Part shown: positions 1-8,464 of the stretch, one piece after another
Numbering within the stretch: the stretch's first letter is position 1
Layout: each line of letters starts with the position of its first letter
From: CAIKHN01 sp964394565
GTDB lineage: Bacteria; Patescibacteriota; Patescibacteriia; UBA9934
Reading direction: 5' to 3'
DNA length: 64,000 bases
NCBI GenBank assembly: GCA_964394565.1
Contig: CAYMYA010000001.1
Span: 1-64,000 of the forward strand
Notes under the pieces: model-generated
The model's input: only the letters and a program-made list of their open reading frames with translations
Database searches by the model: none
What the model was told of the DNA's origin: nothing
Made by a program: the position numbers and the translations under genes

Positions 1-40
1 CGTCGAGGATAGCGAGAGAAATACCAGCTACGTTGCGCAT
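1..40 (-). CDS. Possible 5' end of a gene leaving the window
   Basis: An ATG on the minus strand opens a 13-codon frame that runs off the left edge, with a weak AGGA-type ribosome site upstream. It would be divergent from the large gene starting at 171. Thirteen codons are too few to identify a family, so this is only a possible gene start. Bases 41-170 hold no other gene that I can support. Confidence 0.2.
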   Translation of the reverse strand, partial: MRNVAGISLAILD

Positions 41-170
41 TTCCGATCCTGTATGTGGGGCGGGTAGTCAAAATCACCTAAAGTGGGTAGTGATGAAGAA
101 AAAACCTCATGAAGGTGTATCATTATTCCGTCGGAAGTTGTTGCGGCAAAGTTTTTTAGCTGAATGAATT

Positions 171-2498
171 ATGTCAAAGAGTTTTGAATTCGGCGAGAAT
201 GAAGAGAACATATTTGCCGTTCGCGAACGTGCCTTTCAGCGGGCAAAGCGATTGCGAGCGATGAATACTCCTGTGCTCGAAGAGTTTTTTGATGTGACCG
301 GTTTCTCAAATAGAAAAATTCAGGCTGACCTTCGTTATGTAGCAAAGAGAAAAACGGACATCGCGGATACCCGATTTCGAGTTGAGCAAGCAAGACGTGC
401 TGATGTTCTCGAAGCTATCCTTGCGGAACAGATTGAGCTTTCGGATTGGCTAGGCCAGGGAACGGAAACGGTATTCGCGAGTGAATATGATGATATTGCC
501 CATGGAGTTGACTTCGCGATTGTGCTTCCGGGACTCAGAGAATCTGATGCCCGTTATCTCGCAGTTGATGTCACCTTTTCTGCAAAGCATATTGAATCGA
601 AATTGCAAAGAGTAAAAGAGGCAATCGATGCGGGAACCCTTACGAGGATTGATTACTGCCAAGATAGCGAAGGCACAAAGCATTCTCCTGGTCGGGTTCC
701 CCAATGCGTCCTGCTGTTTAACGAAAGGGAGATGGATGGGATTACTCGACTATGGATGGACCGAAAAACGAAAGATCTCGGGGCTCATCCTTTTCAATAT
801 GCTCTTGTTGAGCAGTTAGGTTGTCAACTCTTGATGTTTGAACAATACGCAAAGCGCATCGGCAATACGGAACTTGAGGCGATATTTTTGCAAATGAAAG
901 AATTACTCGCTCTTGGGCTTCCAGAAGAGCGTTATCGCAACGTCTCTCTTCAATCGTTTGAAACAGTGCAGCAGCTGCGCGAAAGTTTTTACCGTGTCTT
1001 CGGGAATCGACTTATTTTTCCAAAAGGGACTCGTTCTTTTACGGAGTGGGCTTGCACTCTTGAGAGACCCGTGGAACCAGAAGAGGAACCTGAGGAAATG
1101 TGCGGAGGCTTTTTCACGCTGAGCCAGCTCACGGAGCAGCTTCGTGTTGCGCTTGGCGAACCGCAACTCGGAAGAATGAGGGTTCATCGCTATGCCACTG
1201 TTGTTGCATCGGAGCTTGGGCTTTTGCCGACGGGTGACTTTGCATTGCTCCCTGCAGATCACCCTTTACCTACAAAAATATATCCTGAGGGTATACGACA
1301 GTATCCTGAAGCGCTCCTTGCGCGTCTCATACCTATCTTTCAAGAAGCTGACCGATTTCCTTTTGCGCCGGAGGGTTGGAAAACGAATGCAGAACTTACT
1401 GCTGCACTTCAGGCAAAAGGTGTGGCCATTACATCGAAAACGGTACGGCGGTACGCGGATACACTCCAACAGGATGGCCAAATTCAGCCTTTTCGCTCCG
1501 CGAGAAATCGGCGCCATGTGTTTTATGCTCCCGAACTCTGCACTGCTATTGAGCACATTGCCGAAAAAAATCAGCCAAAACAGGAGGAAGTAACAGTCGT
1601 TCCATGGGAAGCAGGGTGGGTTTCACTTGCTGAGCTTTCGAGTGAATTTGCTGGCCAGGTAAGTATTGCGGTCGTTCGGAAGATTTGGGATTCCCGAGTT
1701 GACGAAGCATTGGCTGCAGGACAGGTGAAGGTCATGAAAAAAGAGAAAATGAATCCATTCGAATATGGTCGCGCAGATTTTATTGCAGAAATCCGGAAAG
1801 AAGTTCTGAAAGTGACGGAGATACCCGAACCACAGGAAGGAGAAATGACGAGGCCGATGATCATTGAGCACTTAGGGGCACCCAGAAAAACCGTTATGCG
1901 ACTTCTGGATCAAGCTACAAAATTGCATCCTGAGTGGAAAATACAACGGAAGCCGAAGATGGCAAAAGCTGAATGGTATTATCTTCCACAAGCTATTGAA
2001 GCGATACGACCTGAGGTGGAGTATATCAATGGTTTAGAGAGCCCGAAAACAGGGGAGATGACCGTGCCGGCAATTACGCGTTGGGTAAAGGACTTGGGAT
2101 TTCTTCATAGTCCCGTCTTTATTCAGAAGATAGCACGCGGTGTTGTTCAAAATCATCATGATGACGTTCATGATCGCATAGTTCCAGACGGTAATTACTA
2201 TCCACACTACTCTACGGAAGCGATTCTCGCCATCCGAGCGGAAGTAGAAAGACGCGCACGTATTCCGCCGAAAACGGAGAATGATTTGAACTACAGGCAG
2301 ATGCAAGCATGGTTGCAATCTCAAGGTCCAATAAATACAGGAATGGTGAAGAAAATGTTAACAGATCTCGTCGCACACCATCCCGATGTCGCATCAGAGC
2401 GACGACTGCCCGACAATCAAATTCTTCTTTGCTACCAAGCAGATAAAGCTCTACCAATTCTTACGGAAGTCCTAAGGGTCAGGGAGACAAAACGATAG
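171..2498 (+). CDS. Large unknown protein with nuclease-like N-terminal region and repeated helix-turn-helix modules
   Basis: I do not recognise a named family for this 775-residue protein. Residues 1-100 are helical and charged. Residues 105-225 hold an acidic alpha/beta core (E105, D107, D108, D114, then VDVTFS at 132-137 and lysines at 139 and 144) that faintly recalls PD-(D/E)XK nuclease folds, but the usual E-x-K is not present. From about residue 320 to the end there are several modules of about 60-80 residues that look like winged helix-turn-helix units. Two open with near-identical GEMT(R/V)P starts and end in an 'AI.AIRPEV'-type helix, which suggests internal duplication. No signal peptide or membrane segment is seen, so it is probably a cytoplasmic DNA-binding protein. 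It stands alone, with no operon partner, at the window edge. Assignment to DNA binding is inference. Confidence 0.75.
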   Translation: MSKSFEFGENEENIFAVRERAFQRAKRLRAMNTPVLEEFFDVTGFSNRKIQADLRYVAKRKTDIADTRFRVEQARRADVLEAILAEQIELSDWLGQGTETVFASEYDDIAHGVDFAIVLPGLRESDARYLAVDVTFSAKHIESKLQRVKEAIDAGTLTRIDYCQDSEGTKHSPGRVPQCVLLFNEREMDGITRLWMDRKTKDLGAHPFQYALVEQLGCQLLMFEQYAKRIGNTELEAIFLQMKELLALGLPEERYRNVSLQSFETVQQLRESFYRVFGNRLIFPKGTRSFTEWACTLERPVEPEEEPEEMCGGFFTLSQLTEQLRVALGEPQLGRMRVHRYATVVASELGLLPTGDFALLPADHPLPTKIYPEGIRQYPEALLARLIPIFQEADRFPFAPEGWKTNAELTAALQAKGVAITSKTVRRYADTLQQDGQIQPFRSARNRRHVFYAPELCTAIEHIAEKNQPKQEEVTVVPWEAGWVSLAELSSEFAGQVSIAVVRKIWDSRVDEALAAGQVKVMKKEKMNPFEYGRADFIAEIRKEVLKVTEIPEPQEGEMTRPMIIEHLGAPRKTVMRLLDQATKLHPEWKIQRKPKMAKAEWYYLPQAIEAIRPEVEYINGLESPKTGEMTVPAITRWVKDLGFLHSPVFIQKIARGVVQNHHDDVHDRIVPDGNYYPHYSTEAILAIRAEVERRARIPPKTENDLNYRQMQAWLQSQGPINTGMVKKMLTDLVAHHPDVASERRLPDNQILLCYQADKALPILTEVLRVRETKR

Positions 2499-2636
2499 AT
2501 TGTTGAATAGAAAAGTACCATTTTTCAATGACGACTTTTTGATAAGACATGTGGGTCACCTCACACGCCTGCTCATGGCTCGGCGTACGGGTCTCGAATC
2601 GCGCGGCTCACACCAATGCGTTATGCGGTATAACCT

Positions 2637-3209
2637 TTACTGTGGCGTAATGGACTCATACAATGGGAAAACGATATCCTCGCGGTTTTCGTCCATGAGC
2701 ATGCGGATCCAGATTGCTTTTTCGCCGTCGAGGATGAAGCCGATGTGTTGGCTGCCGATGCACGGTGCACTGCCATAGCGGCCGTCGCCAACCACGAGTA
2801 TGGCGTCGTTAGAGAGCTCACGCTCGAGAACGACCTCTCCTCGGTTCGAAGAGATGTAATTATAGGCATCTTCCTTGGTGAGTAGATTTCCTCCTGTTCC
2901 GTCGCTTTTTCGATACCTGAATGAGGAAGCGTCATTTTCCCAAATCTCTAGGGTTGCGGTATGCGAGCGTCCATCGCACGAATCGTCAATATCGTACGAA
3001 TCAAAATTTCCCTTTCGCAATCGCTCGAGAATTCCGGTATATCCGTTTCCTGACCTCTCCCAATCTCCCGGAACATTCAGTGTGTATCCGTGCGTTTCAA
3101 CGGTCTGCCAGTCGATTGGTGTTGGTCTCAAGAGCACATACGCCGTGACAGCGAATGCCGTGAGCGTGAGGAGTGCGACGAGAACGAATGTTCGACGGGG
3201 GAGTGTCAT
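2637..3209 (-). CDS. Membrane-anchored extracytoplasmic protein, unknown function
   Basis: A 190-residue protein with one N-terminal hydrophobic segment (about residues 7-27) preceded by PRR, then a soluble domain that starts 'WQTVETHGYTLNVPGDWE'. That opening resembles PsbP/DUF1795-like modules, where a short beta-rich domain follows a signal anchor, but the match is weak. The domain is expected to lie outside the membrane. The ATG at 3209 is preferred over a TTG 21 bases upstream because it directly precedes the basic-hydrophobic leader. The gene stands alone on the minus strand, divergent from the rhodanese gene, and no role can be deduced from its neighbours. Confidence 0.6.
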   Translation of the reverse strand: MTLPRRTFVLVALLTLTAFAVTAYVLLRPTPIDWQTVETHGYTLNVPGDWERSGNGYTGILERLRKGNFDSYDIDDSCDGRSHTATLEIWENDASSFRYRKSDGTGGNLLTKEDAYNYISSNRGEVVLERELSNDAILVVGDGRYGSAPCIGSQHIGFILDGEKAIWIRMLMDENREDIVFPLYESITPQ

Positions 3210-3272
3210 ATGGTTACTCAACACGAACAAGATTCACATTTTTAGTCGAATTGTTTCTCTATTAACCAATGT

Positions 3273-3303
3273 TTGACTATAGGAGTACACTCGTTTTATA
3301 GTC
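3273..3303 (+). promoter_or_regulatory. Promoter with overlapping inverted repeat before the rhodanese gene
   Basis: TTGACT at 3273-3278 and TATAGT at 3297-3302 are spaced 18 bases; TTTATA at 3295 is an alternative -10. The motif gactata at 3275-3281 is repeated inverted as tatagtc at 3297-3303, so an operator may overlap the promoter. The -10 ends 10 bases before the ATG at 3313, leaving almost no leader. Confidence 0.45.
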
Positions 3304-3312
3304 CTCTTTTCT

Positions 3313-3648
3313 ATGACATCCCTCAATACGCACCTCCAGGAGCAGGCGCCAATCATCACGAGTAGGGAACTGATTGCATTATATCAGCGACGCGAGCCGG
3401 TGACCATGATTGATGTACGTGAACGCGCTGAATGGGACGCGGGGCATATTGATGGAGCGATACACATTCCCAAAGGAATTTTGGAATTTACCATTCGTGA
3501 TCACGTTCCGGATCGTCATGTGCCGATTGTGGTGTATTGCGCGAGTGGTGCACGTTCTGCGCTGGCAGCAGAGACGTTACAGCAGTTGGGTTATACCAAT
3601 GTCAAAAATCTCGAGGGGGGATACCTCAGCTATCGTCACGTAATTTAA
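3313..3648 (+). CDS. Single-domain rhodanese-like sulfurtransferase
   Basis: This 111-residue protein is one complete rhodanese domain. It has the 'IDVRERAEWDAGHIDGAIHIP' opening and the active-site loop VVYCASGARSA, whose cysteine would carry the persulfide in sulfur transfer. It ends with the usual 'NLEGGY' segment. No signal peptide or extra domain is present, so it should be cytoplasmic. It is followed 4 bases later by a cupin gene, and the two probably share a transcript. Known relatives pass sulfur to diverse acceptors or act as sulfide/persulfide handling proteins; the acceptor here cannot be read from the sequence. Confidence 0.9.
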   Translation: MTSLNTHLQEQAPIITSRELIALYQRREPVTMIDVRERAEWDAGHIDGAIHIPKGILEFTIRDHVPDRHVPIVVYCASGARSALAAETLQQLGYTNVKNLEGGYLSYRHVI

Positions 3649-3652
3649 CTCT

Positions 3653-4048
3653 ATGTCCTACATCAATACTCTCGCACGGATTGCATCGGAGAATACGAAC
3701 TTTCGTACTGTCCTGCATACCACAGACAAAAGTCAGCTCGTCGTGATGAATATTCCTGTTGGTGGTGAGATCGGGGAAGAAACGCACGCACACGTTGAGC
3801 AGATTCTGTTTGTGCAATCAGGCACTGGGAAAACCGTGCTCGACGGGAAGGAAACCGATGTCAATGCTGGGGACGTGATCATGGTGCCTCCGGGCACGAA
3901 ACATAATCTTTTGAATGCCGGAGCAACGCCGCTCATCATCGCGACGGTGTACGTCCCACCAAATCATATCGACGGCACAGTGCATACAACAAAAAAGGAT
4001 GCAGAAGCAGATGTTGCAGATGAAGCGTTTGGTGCTACGGTGCGCTGA
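3653..4048 (+). CDS. Cupin domain protein
   Basis: A 131-residue single cupin beta-barrel. The first cupin motif carries 'EETHAHVEQILFVQSG', supplying His, His and Glu metal ligands, and the second carries 'VMVPPGTKHNLLNAG' with the last His. The fold is typical of small mononuclear metal cupins of unknown substrate that often bind Mn, Fe or Zn. It follows the rhodanese gene by 4 bases and is probably cotranscribed with it. Enzymes with this layout include isomerases and dioxygenases, but no substrate can be named. Confidence 0.88.
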   Translation: MSYINTLARIASENTNFRTVLHTTDKSQLVVMNIPVGGEIGEETHAHVEQILFVQSGTGKTVLDGKETDVNAGDVIMVPPGTKHNLLNAGATPLIIATVYVPPNHIDGTVHTTKKDAEADVADEAFGATVR

Positions 4049-4074
4049 GTCTGCAGGGGTTCAGAGTAGCGTAT

Positions 4075-5016
4075 CTACTCTTTCATGGCTTGCTTTCGCA
4101 AAATTGTTGCCCTGTGCCCGTGCGTTTCCACGCGGCGTTCGAGAAACGAAACAAGCTTTGCGGCAACAGGAACGCCTGTGGCCTTGCTGATACCTTCTAG
4201 TCCTGGGTTGCTATTGACTTCGATGATTTTGGGTCCATCTTTTGTGCGGAGAATATCGACACCGGCGATATCGAGCCCGAGGAGTAGAGTCGCCTTAATT
4301 GCGAGTTTCTTTTCTGCAGCAGACAGCTCGACGGTGCCAACACTACCGCCTTTGTGAAAGTTTGCACGGAACTCGCCCGGTTTTGCGGAGCGCTCCATGG
4401 AAGCGAGGATCTTTTTTCCTGCAACAAATACACGAATATCTTTCCCCTGTGCTTCCTCGATATATTCTTGAACCTTCACGAAGCCCCGTTCTTTCTTGGT
4501 GAGATAGTCGACAATTGGTGCGAGTGAACGCATGGATTCTGCAATAAATACCCCAGTGCCGTGTGTACCGTAAATGCTTTTAATGATGACGGGAAACGTA
4601 AATTCCTTGACCGCACTTTCTAACATTGATGCGTCGCCAACAACATGTGTTTTTGGTACCGGGAGACCGAAGTGGTTGAGCATTTGCAGGGTGCGAATTT
4701 TATTCTTTGTACGAAATACTCCAATGTACGTATTGATGACGTAAAATCCTGCAAGTTGAAATTGTTTAATAATGGAAGCATTGACGCTTGGGTCTGCGGT
4801 AAATCCAGGGCGGACGAGAATAACATCGAAATCTTCCGGATTGATAATTTGACCTTGGTATGTGAGCGTCTTTCCGTTTCCAAAGACAAGGCTGACGTGT
4901 TTTGCATAAAGCATCTTGACGCTGTGGCCGCGCTTCTTTGCTTCCGTCACAATACTTGCGGTTCCGACGGCAATATGTTCTTTTCTGGTAACGAAGCTGA
5001 GAATTCCGAGACGCAT
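4075..5016 (-). CDS. RimK-family ATP-grasp alpha-L-glutamate ligase
   Basis: A 313-residue ATP-grasp ligase of the RimK family, which adds glutamate (or a related amino acid) to a protein or small-molecule acceptor using ATP. Seen are the N-terminal 'MRLGILSF' pre-ATP-grasp domain, the 'KNKIRTLQMLNHFGLPVPKTH' entry helix, 'IIKSIYGTHGTGVF' (nucleotide lysine and glycine loop), and the metal-binding 'VIEVNSNPGLEGI' near residue 270. Those are the family's core residues, so it should be active. E. coli RimK modifies ribosomal protein S6; other members make cofactors such as F420 or tetrahydrosarcinapterin tails. Which acceptor is used here is unknown. Only 44 bases separate it from the upstream dihydrouridine synthase on the same strand. 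Confidence 0.85.
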   Translation of the reverse strand: MRLGILSFVTRKEHIAVGTASIVTEAKKRGHSVKMLYAKHVSLVFGNGKTLTYQGQIINPEDFDVILVRPGFTADPSVNASIIKQFQLAGFYVINTYIGVFRTKNKIRTLQMLNHFGLPVPKTHVVGDASMLESAVKEFTFPVIIKSIYGTHGTGVFIAESMRSLAPIVDYLTKKERGFVKVQEYIEEAQGKDIRVFVAGKKILASMERSAKPGEFRANFHKGGSVGTVELSAAEKKLAIKATLLLGLDIAGVDILRTKDGPKIIEVNSNPGLEGISKATGVPVAAKLVSFLERRVETHGHRATILRKQAMKE

Positions 5017-5060
5017 AGAATGCGGATGAATGGTGAGGGGAATGCCTTGAGGCCGAAAGT

Positions 5061-6086
5061 TTAGGTTCGTGCGCGGATGTCGTCAAGAATGATGTGGAGC
5101 TCCTCCGCGGTTTTTGCAGTCATCATGCGCTCTCGGTCGGGCTTCATGTGAGAAATGCCCTTGAAATACCAGCTCATGTGTTTACGAAACGTGGTCACGG
5201 CACCTGGACCATATTGCTCGAGGTGGAGCGCGAGATGGTAGCGAACTACTGCAATACGTTCTTCCAGGCTGACGGGCGTGGGTGTTTCGCCGCGGGCAAT
5301 CTGCAAGTATTCCCGGAAGATCCACGGATTGCCTAGCGCGCCGCGGGCAATAAGTACGCCATCGCAACTGGATGTTTCGAGTGCTTGTGGAATGCGTGCG
5401 GAGGTGTGTATGTCACCATTACATAATACCGGAATTGAAACTGCGCGCTTGACACGCCCGACCATGTCCCAATCTGCGACACCGGAATAGCCTTGGGTTT
5501 TTGTTCTGCCATGCACCGTGAGAAGATCAACCCCGGAATCTTCAAGAACTTTTGCGAAGAGTATTGCTTCCGTTGGATCGCTCCACCCCAAACGAATCTT
5601 CACAGAAAGCGGAACACGGATGACGTTCTTGATTGCGCTCACGATGTGTGCAGCAAGTGCGGGTTCTTTCATGAGTGCTGCACCGTTGAAATTGTGCACG
5701 ATTTTATAGACCGGACAGCCCATGTTGATATCAAAACCTTCCGGGTGATGTTCATCGGTAATCATGCGAGCCGCTTCTGCCATGATTACGGGATCGCTTC
5801 CAAAAAGCTGCTGCACGAGCGGCCGTTCGTCTGCGTGTATTTCCGTCATGCCCAACGTTTTATTGTTTTTTCGCACTACTGCTTCACTCGAAACCATTTC
5901 TCGAAAAACAATTGGATACTCTCTACTCGCGCCTCCTTCTTCGTTCATTCGGAGCTTCGGAGGGACAAGCCGTACCTCGTTCTGTGTCACTGCTTTCACG
6001 ACACGACAAAACGCACTATCCGTCATGTCTGCCATGGGGGAGAGCGCAATAATGGGTTTTGGGAGTGCGGACCAGTCGAGACGCAT
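5061..6086 (-). CDS. dus: tRNA-dihydrouridine synthase (DusB-like)
   Basis: This flavoprotein reduces specific uridines in tRNA to dihydrouridine with NADPH and FMN. The 341-residue frame starting at the ATG at 6086 opens 'MRLDWSALPKPIIALSPMADMTDSAF', the family's FMN-binding beginning. The catalytic cysteine lies in 'DINMGCPVYKIV', and 'TVHGRT', 'PVLCNGDI' and 'GVLIARGALGNPWIF' give the remaining FMN and barrel motifs. The open frame reaches further upstream, but that part has low complexity unlike any Dus and is excluded. The C-terminal helical domain is present. The gene is probably cotranscribed with the RimK-like gene downstream. Confidence 0.92.
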   Translation of the reverse strand: MRLDWSALPKPIIALSPMADMTDSAFCRVVKAVTQNEVRLVPPKLRMNEEGGASREYPIVFREMVSSEAVVRKNNKTLGMTEIHADERPLVQQLFGSDPVIMAEAARMITDEHHPEGFDINMGCPVYKIVHNFNGAALMKEPALAAHIVSAIKNVIRVPLSVKIRLGWSDPTEAILFAKVLEDSGVDLLTVHGRTKTQGYSGVADWDMVGRVKRAVSIPVLCNGDIHTSARIPQALETSSCDGVLIARGALGNPWIFREYLQIARGETPTPVSLEERIAVVRYHLALHLEQYGPGAVTTFRKHMSWYFKGISHMKPDRERMMTAKTAEELHIILDDIRART

Positions 6087-6133
6087 AGTAAAAGAAGTAT
6101 ACGGTATTGGGCTCAGTTCCCACGAAGCGAGAG

Positions 6134-6263
6134 CGACGAGGGGTATTGGCGCTCGGGTGGCGTCGAGGGAGGCCTCCAGAGGCGCGCAGACCGACTTTGT
6201 CGGTTCGAGCACCTATGGAGTCCGAGACGACAGGATCCGTCAGTATGCTCATACCCCTCGTCG
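6134..6263. repeat. GC-rich intergenic element flanked by 13-bp inverted repeats
   Basis: The 213-base gap between the divergent dus and small acidic protein genes holds a perfect 13-bp inverted repeat: cgacgaggggtat at 6134-6146 and its complement at 6251-6263. A second pair, gctcggg at 6151-6157 and cccgagc at 6264-6270, adds to the pairing. Inside are a perfect stem accgac-ttt-gtcggt at 6190-6204 and the palindrome ggaggcctcc at 6168-6177. No frame inside is credible. It could be a small non-autonomous mobile element or a structured regulatory region. Confidence 0.4.
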
Positions 6264-6299
6264 CCCGAGCGAAGCCTCTATCATGATACAATCGTGCAT

Positions 6300-6524
6300 A
6301 TGATGCAAAATATTGAATTTTCTGAGGAAGAACTGTTCGAGACGATCTGTGAAGAGGGTGTGATACAGGGTGTCGCCACGGAAGCAGCCTATGCGGAGCT
6401 CGTCGACGAAATCATCGAGGATTTGCGAAGAGAATCTGAGTTGGACGACGATCAAAATTTGCCAGGACATGCGGATCACCTCAAGTCGCGGTTTGCGGAA
6501 TACATTTCACGCATAGCGGAATAA
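6300..6524 (+). CDS. Small acidic protein, unknown function
   Basis: A 74-residue, strongly acidic, helical protein beginning MMQNIEFSEEELFETICEEG. It has no membrane segment or cysteine pair (one Cys only). The second ATG at 6303 is an equally possible start. It ends one base before the ATG of the beta-CASP nuclease gene and must be cotranscribed with it, so a role as a small partner or modulator of that enzyme is possible but is inference. The much longer open frame upstream is antisense to dus and was discarded. Confidence 0.6.
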   Translation: MMQNIEFSEEELFETICEEGVIQGVATEAAYAELVDEIIEDLRRESELDDDQNLPGHADHLKSRFAEYISRIAE

Positions 6525-6525
6525 T

Positions 6526-7890
6526 ATGCGGCTGACGTTTCACGGTGGCGTTGAAGACGTGACGGGGTCATGTTTTTTGCTGGAAACGTCAAAAGGAAAA
6601 TTGTTAATTGATTGTGGGATGCATCAGGGTGAACGCATGTGCTCCCAGAAAAATCTTGAGCCGTTTGGGTTCACGCCTGCACATCTGACGTCTGTCGTGG
6701 TGACGCATGCGCATTTTGATCACACGGGGCGCATACCGGTAGTAGTCAAAGAAGGATACACGGGAAAAATTTTCATGACGCCACCCACAAAAGCGCTCAC
6801 ACAAATCGTCCTTGAGGATTCCGTGCACGTCATGGCGGAGAATGCGAAAAAATGTGGTGACCCTGTACCATACGAAGCTCACGATCTCACGGCAATGTTA
6901 GAAGCAGTGGTGACGGTGCCGTATCATCACGTTATTGAACTGTTTGATGGTGTGACGGCAGAGTTTTTTGATGCGGGGCATATTTTAGGGTCGTCGTTTG
7001 TACGTGTGATCGCGACTGACGGTATGGAAACAAAATCATTTATTTTTAGTGGCGATATTGGGAATGATGACGTGCCGATTTTGCCCGCCACGGAAGATCG
7101 TCCTGCAACGGATTTTGTGGTGTGCGAAGCCACATATGGCGGAGGAGAGCATGAACCGACGAGCATGCGCGAAGCAAAGCTTGGGGAGTTTGTGAAAAAG
7201 ATTATTGGTCGCGGCGGAACGGTATTGTTGCCAGCATTTTCTGTGGAGCGAACCCAGGAAATTTTATTCGCTTTGGATCAATTACTTCAGCGTGGCGAAA
7301 TTCCGCACGTGCCGATGTATTTGGACAGTCCACTCGCGATTAAAGCGACGACGGTATACAGGCATTTTCATGAGTATTTATCGTTTGAACATCCCGCTGC
7401 ACCCGGGAAGGACGACGACTGGTTTCGGTTTCCAACATTGACGGAAACGTTATCTGTCGACGCCTCAAAACACATTAACGAAGATCGGCGGCCGAAAGTT
7501 ATCATTGCGGGAAATGGCATGATGACGGGTGGGAGAATTATGCATCATTTGGCGCAGTATGTTGACGACGAAAGATCGGGGATTCTTATTGTGGGCTATC
7601 AGGCAAAATACACACTCGGAAAGACGATTCAAGGTGGTGCAAAAGAGATTAGGATTTTTGGTGATACGCGAAGTGTTCGGGCAACTGTTGAAACAATTGA
7701 TGCCTTTTCAGCACACGGGGATCAGAAAAAGCTCACGCGGTTTATTCGCGGCACGGGGGCGTTGCCAGAAACGGTGTTTTTAGTGCACGGCGAAACGGAA
7801 ACGAAAGAACAATTTGCTGAACATTTGCGCGTGGTGTTGGGCGTGACGGTTGACATTCCACATGTTGAACAGACCTATGAGATTCTCTAA
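6526..7890 (+). CDS. Beta-CASP metallo-beta-lactamase family RNA-processing nuclease
   Basis: A 454-residue enzyme of the YSH1/CPSF-like beta-CASP group, predicted to cut RNA with two zinc ions. It begins 'MRLTFHGGVEDVTGSC' and has the metal motif THAHFDHTGRIP near residue 62, the later metal ligands 'DAGHILGS' and 'FSGDIG', 'PAFSVERTQEILF' of the beta-CASP domain, 'GNGMMTGGRI', and the C-terminal 'DAFSAHGD' and 'VHGE' motifs. All catalytic groups are in place, and its length is usual for the KH-less bacterial form. It follows the small acidic gene by one base and overlaps the next gene by 14 bases. Confidence 0.92.
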   Translation: MRLTFHGGVEDVTGSCFLLETSKGKLLIDCGMHQGERMCSQKNLEPFGFTPAHLTSVVVTHAHFDHTGRIPVVVKEGYTGKIFMTPPTKALTQIVLEDSVHVMAENAKKCGDPVPYEAHDLTAMLEAVVTVPYHHVIELFDGVTAEFFDAGHILGSSFVRVIATDGMETKSFIFSGDIGNDDVPILPATEDRPATDFVVCEATYGGGEHEPTSMREAKLGEFVKKIIGRGGTVLLPAFSVERTQEILFALDQLLQRGEIPHVPMYLDSPLAIKATTVYRHFHEYLSFEHPAAPGKDDDWFRFPTLTETLSVDASKHINEDRRPKVIIAGNGMMTGGRIMHHLAQYVDDERSGILIVGYQAKYTLGKTIQGGAKEIRIFGDTRSVRATVETIDAFSAHGDQKKLTRFIRGTGALPETVFLVHGETETKEQFAEHLRVVLGVTVDIPHVEQTYEIL

Positions 7891-8464
7891 GATTGTTCTG
7901 GTGACGGGAATCGGGGTTCTCTCATATGCGCTTGTCATCGGGCGACATTTTGAGACAACGTGGGCTGGGGGAATGGGATATCGACCACACACGGTGGTGG
8001 TGACGGTAGCGGATGAGAAAACGATTGACGTTGCGTGCGATCTTGTTGATCCGACTCGAGAGAATATCATCACGTGTTCTGGACAACGAAAAAAAATCAC
8101 CTTTGGTACTTCTACAATTTGGCTAGACGAACATACACAACTTGTGGTGACTGAACATAGAGAAGGGTCTGAAGCCCTGACGTTTTACGGTGGGAGAATT
8201 GTGGTACAGGGACCAACGGTGCTTCATGTACGTGATCTTGTGTTTCGTGTGACAGATCGTGCAAGCCTCGTGAATTTCGGCTGGCTCTCAAAACTTGATG
8301 TGCACGCTATTTCTGGTGACGTCACCGAAGCATCAACAGTCGTTCCTTCCGGAACAGCAGCACGGTTTGATACCCTCGTACCATATGACGACACGGAAGA
8401 GATCGCGACGAACTTTGCTGATTCGAGCGCCGCGGCGTTCTACGCGTGGGTTGAAAGTCACTAA
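7877..8464 (+). CDS. Membrane-anchored FecR-like domain protein
   Basis: A 195-residue protein starting 14 bases before the end of the nuclease gene, with an N-terminal hydrophobic segment (about residues 5-22) preceded by basic residues. The remainder is beta-rich with 'STIWLDEHTQLVV', 'LTFYGGRIVVQGPTVLHV' and related strands, a pattern like FecR domains, which are found in surface proteins and anti-sigma regulators. It should be exported and membrane-tethered. The overlap with the upstream gene argues for translational coupling. There is no neighbouring sigma factor, so a signalling role is not supported. The match is by pattern only. Confidence 0.6.
   Translation: MRFSKIVLVTGIGVLSYALVIGRHFETTWAGGMGYRPHTVVVTVADEKTIDVACDLVDPTRENIITCSGQRKKITFGTSTIWLDEHTQLVVTEHREGSEALTFYGGRIVVQGPTVLHVRDLVFRVTDRASLVNFGWLSKLDVHAISGDVTEASTVVPSGTAARFDTLVPYDDTEEIATNFADSSAAAFYAWVESH

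Noticed and set aside
2550..2614. tRNA-like sequence: gtgggtc pairs with ggctcac followed by acca, with a 'tcgaatc' near the T-loop position
   Set aside because: Only 65 bases long, the T stem does not pair, and no anticodon arm can be folded. It might be a tRNA relic or attachment-site trace, but it cannot be called a gene.
5493..6524. Long 343-codon + strand open frame
   Set aside because: Its first 270 codons are antisense to dus and carry no recognisable domain; only the last 74 codons are taken as a gene.
8295..8450. Upstream extension of the mutY frame
   Set aside because: It overlaps the FecR-like gene in another frame and has no MutY similarity; a TTG at 8451 fits better.
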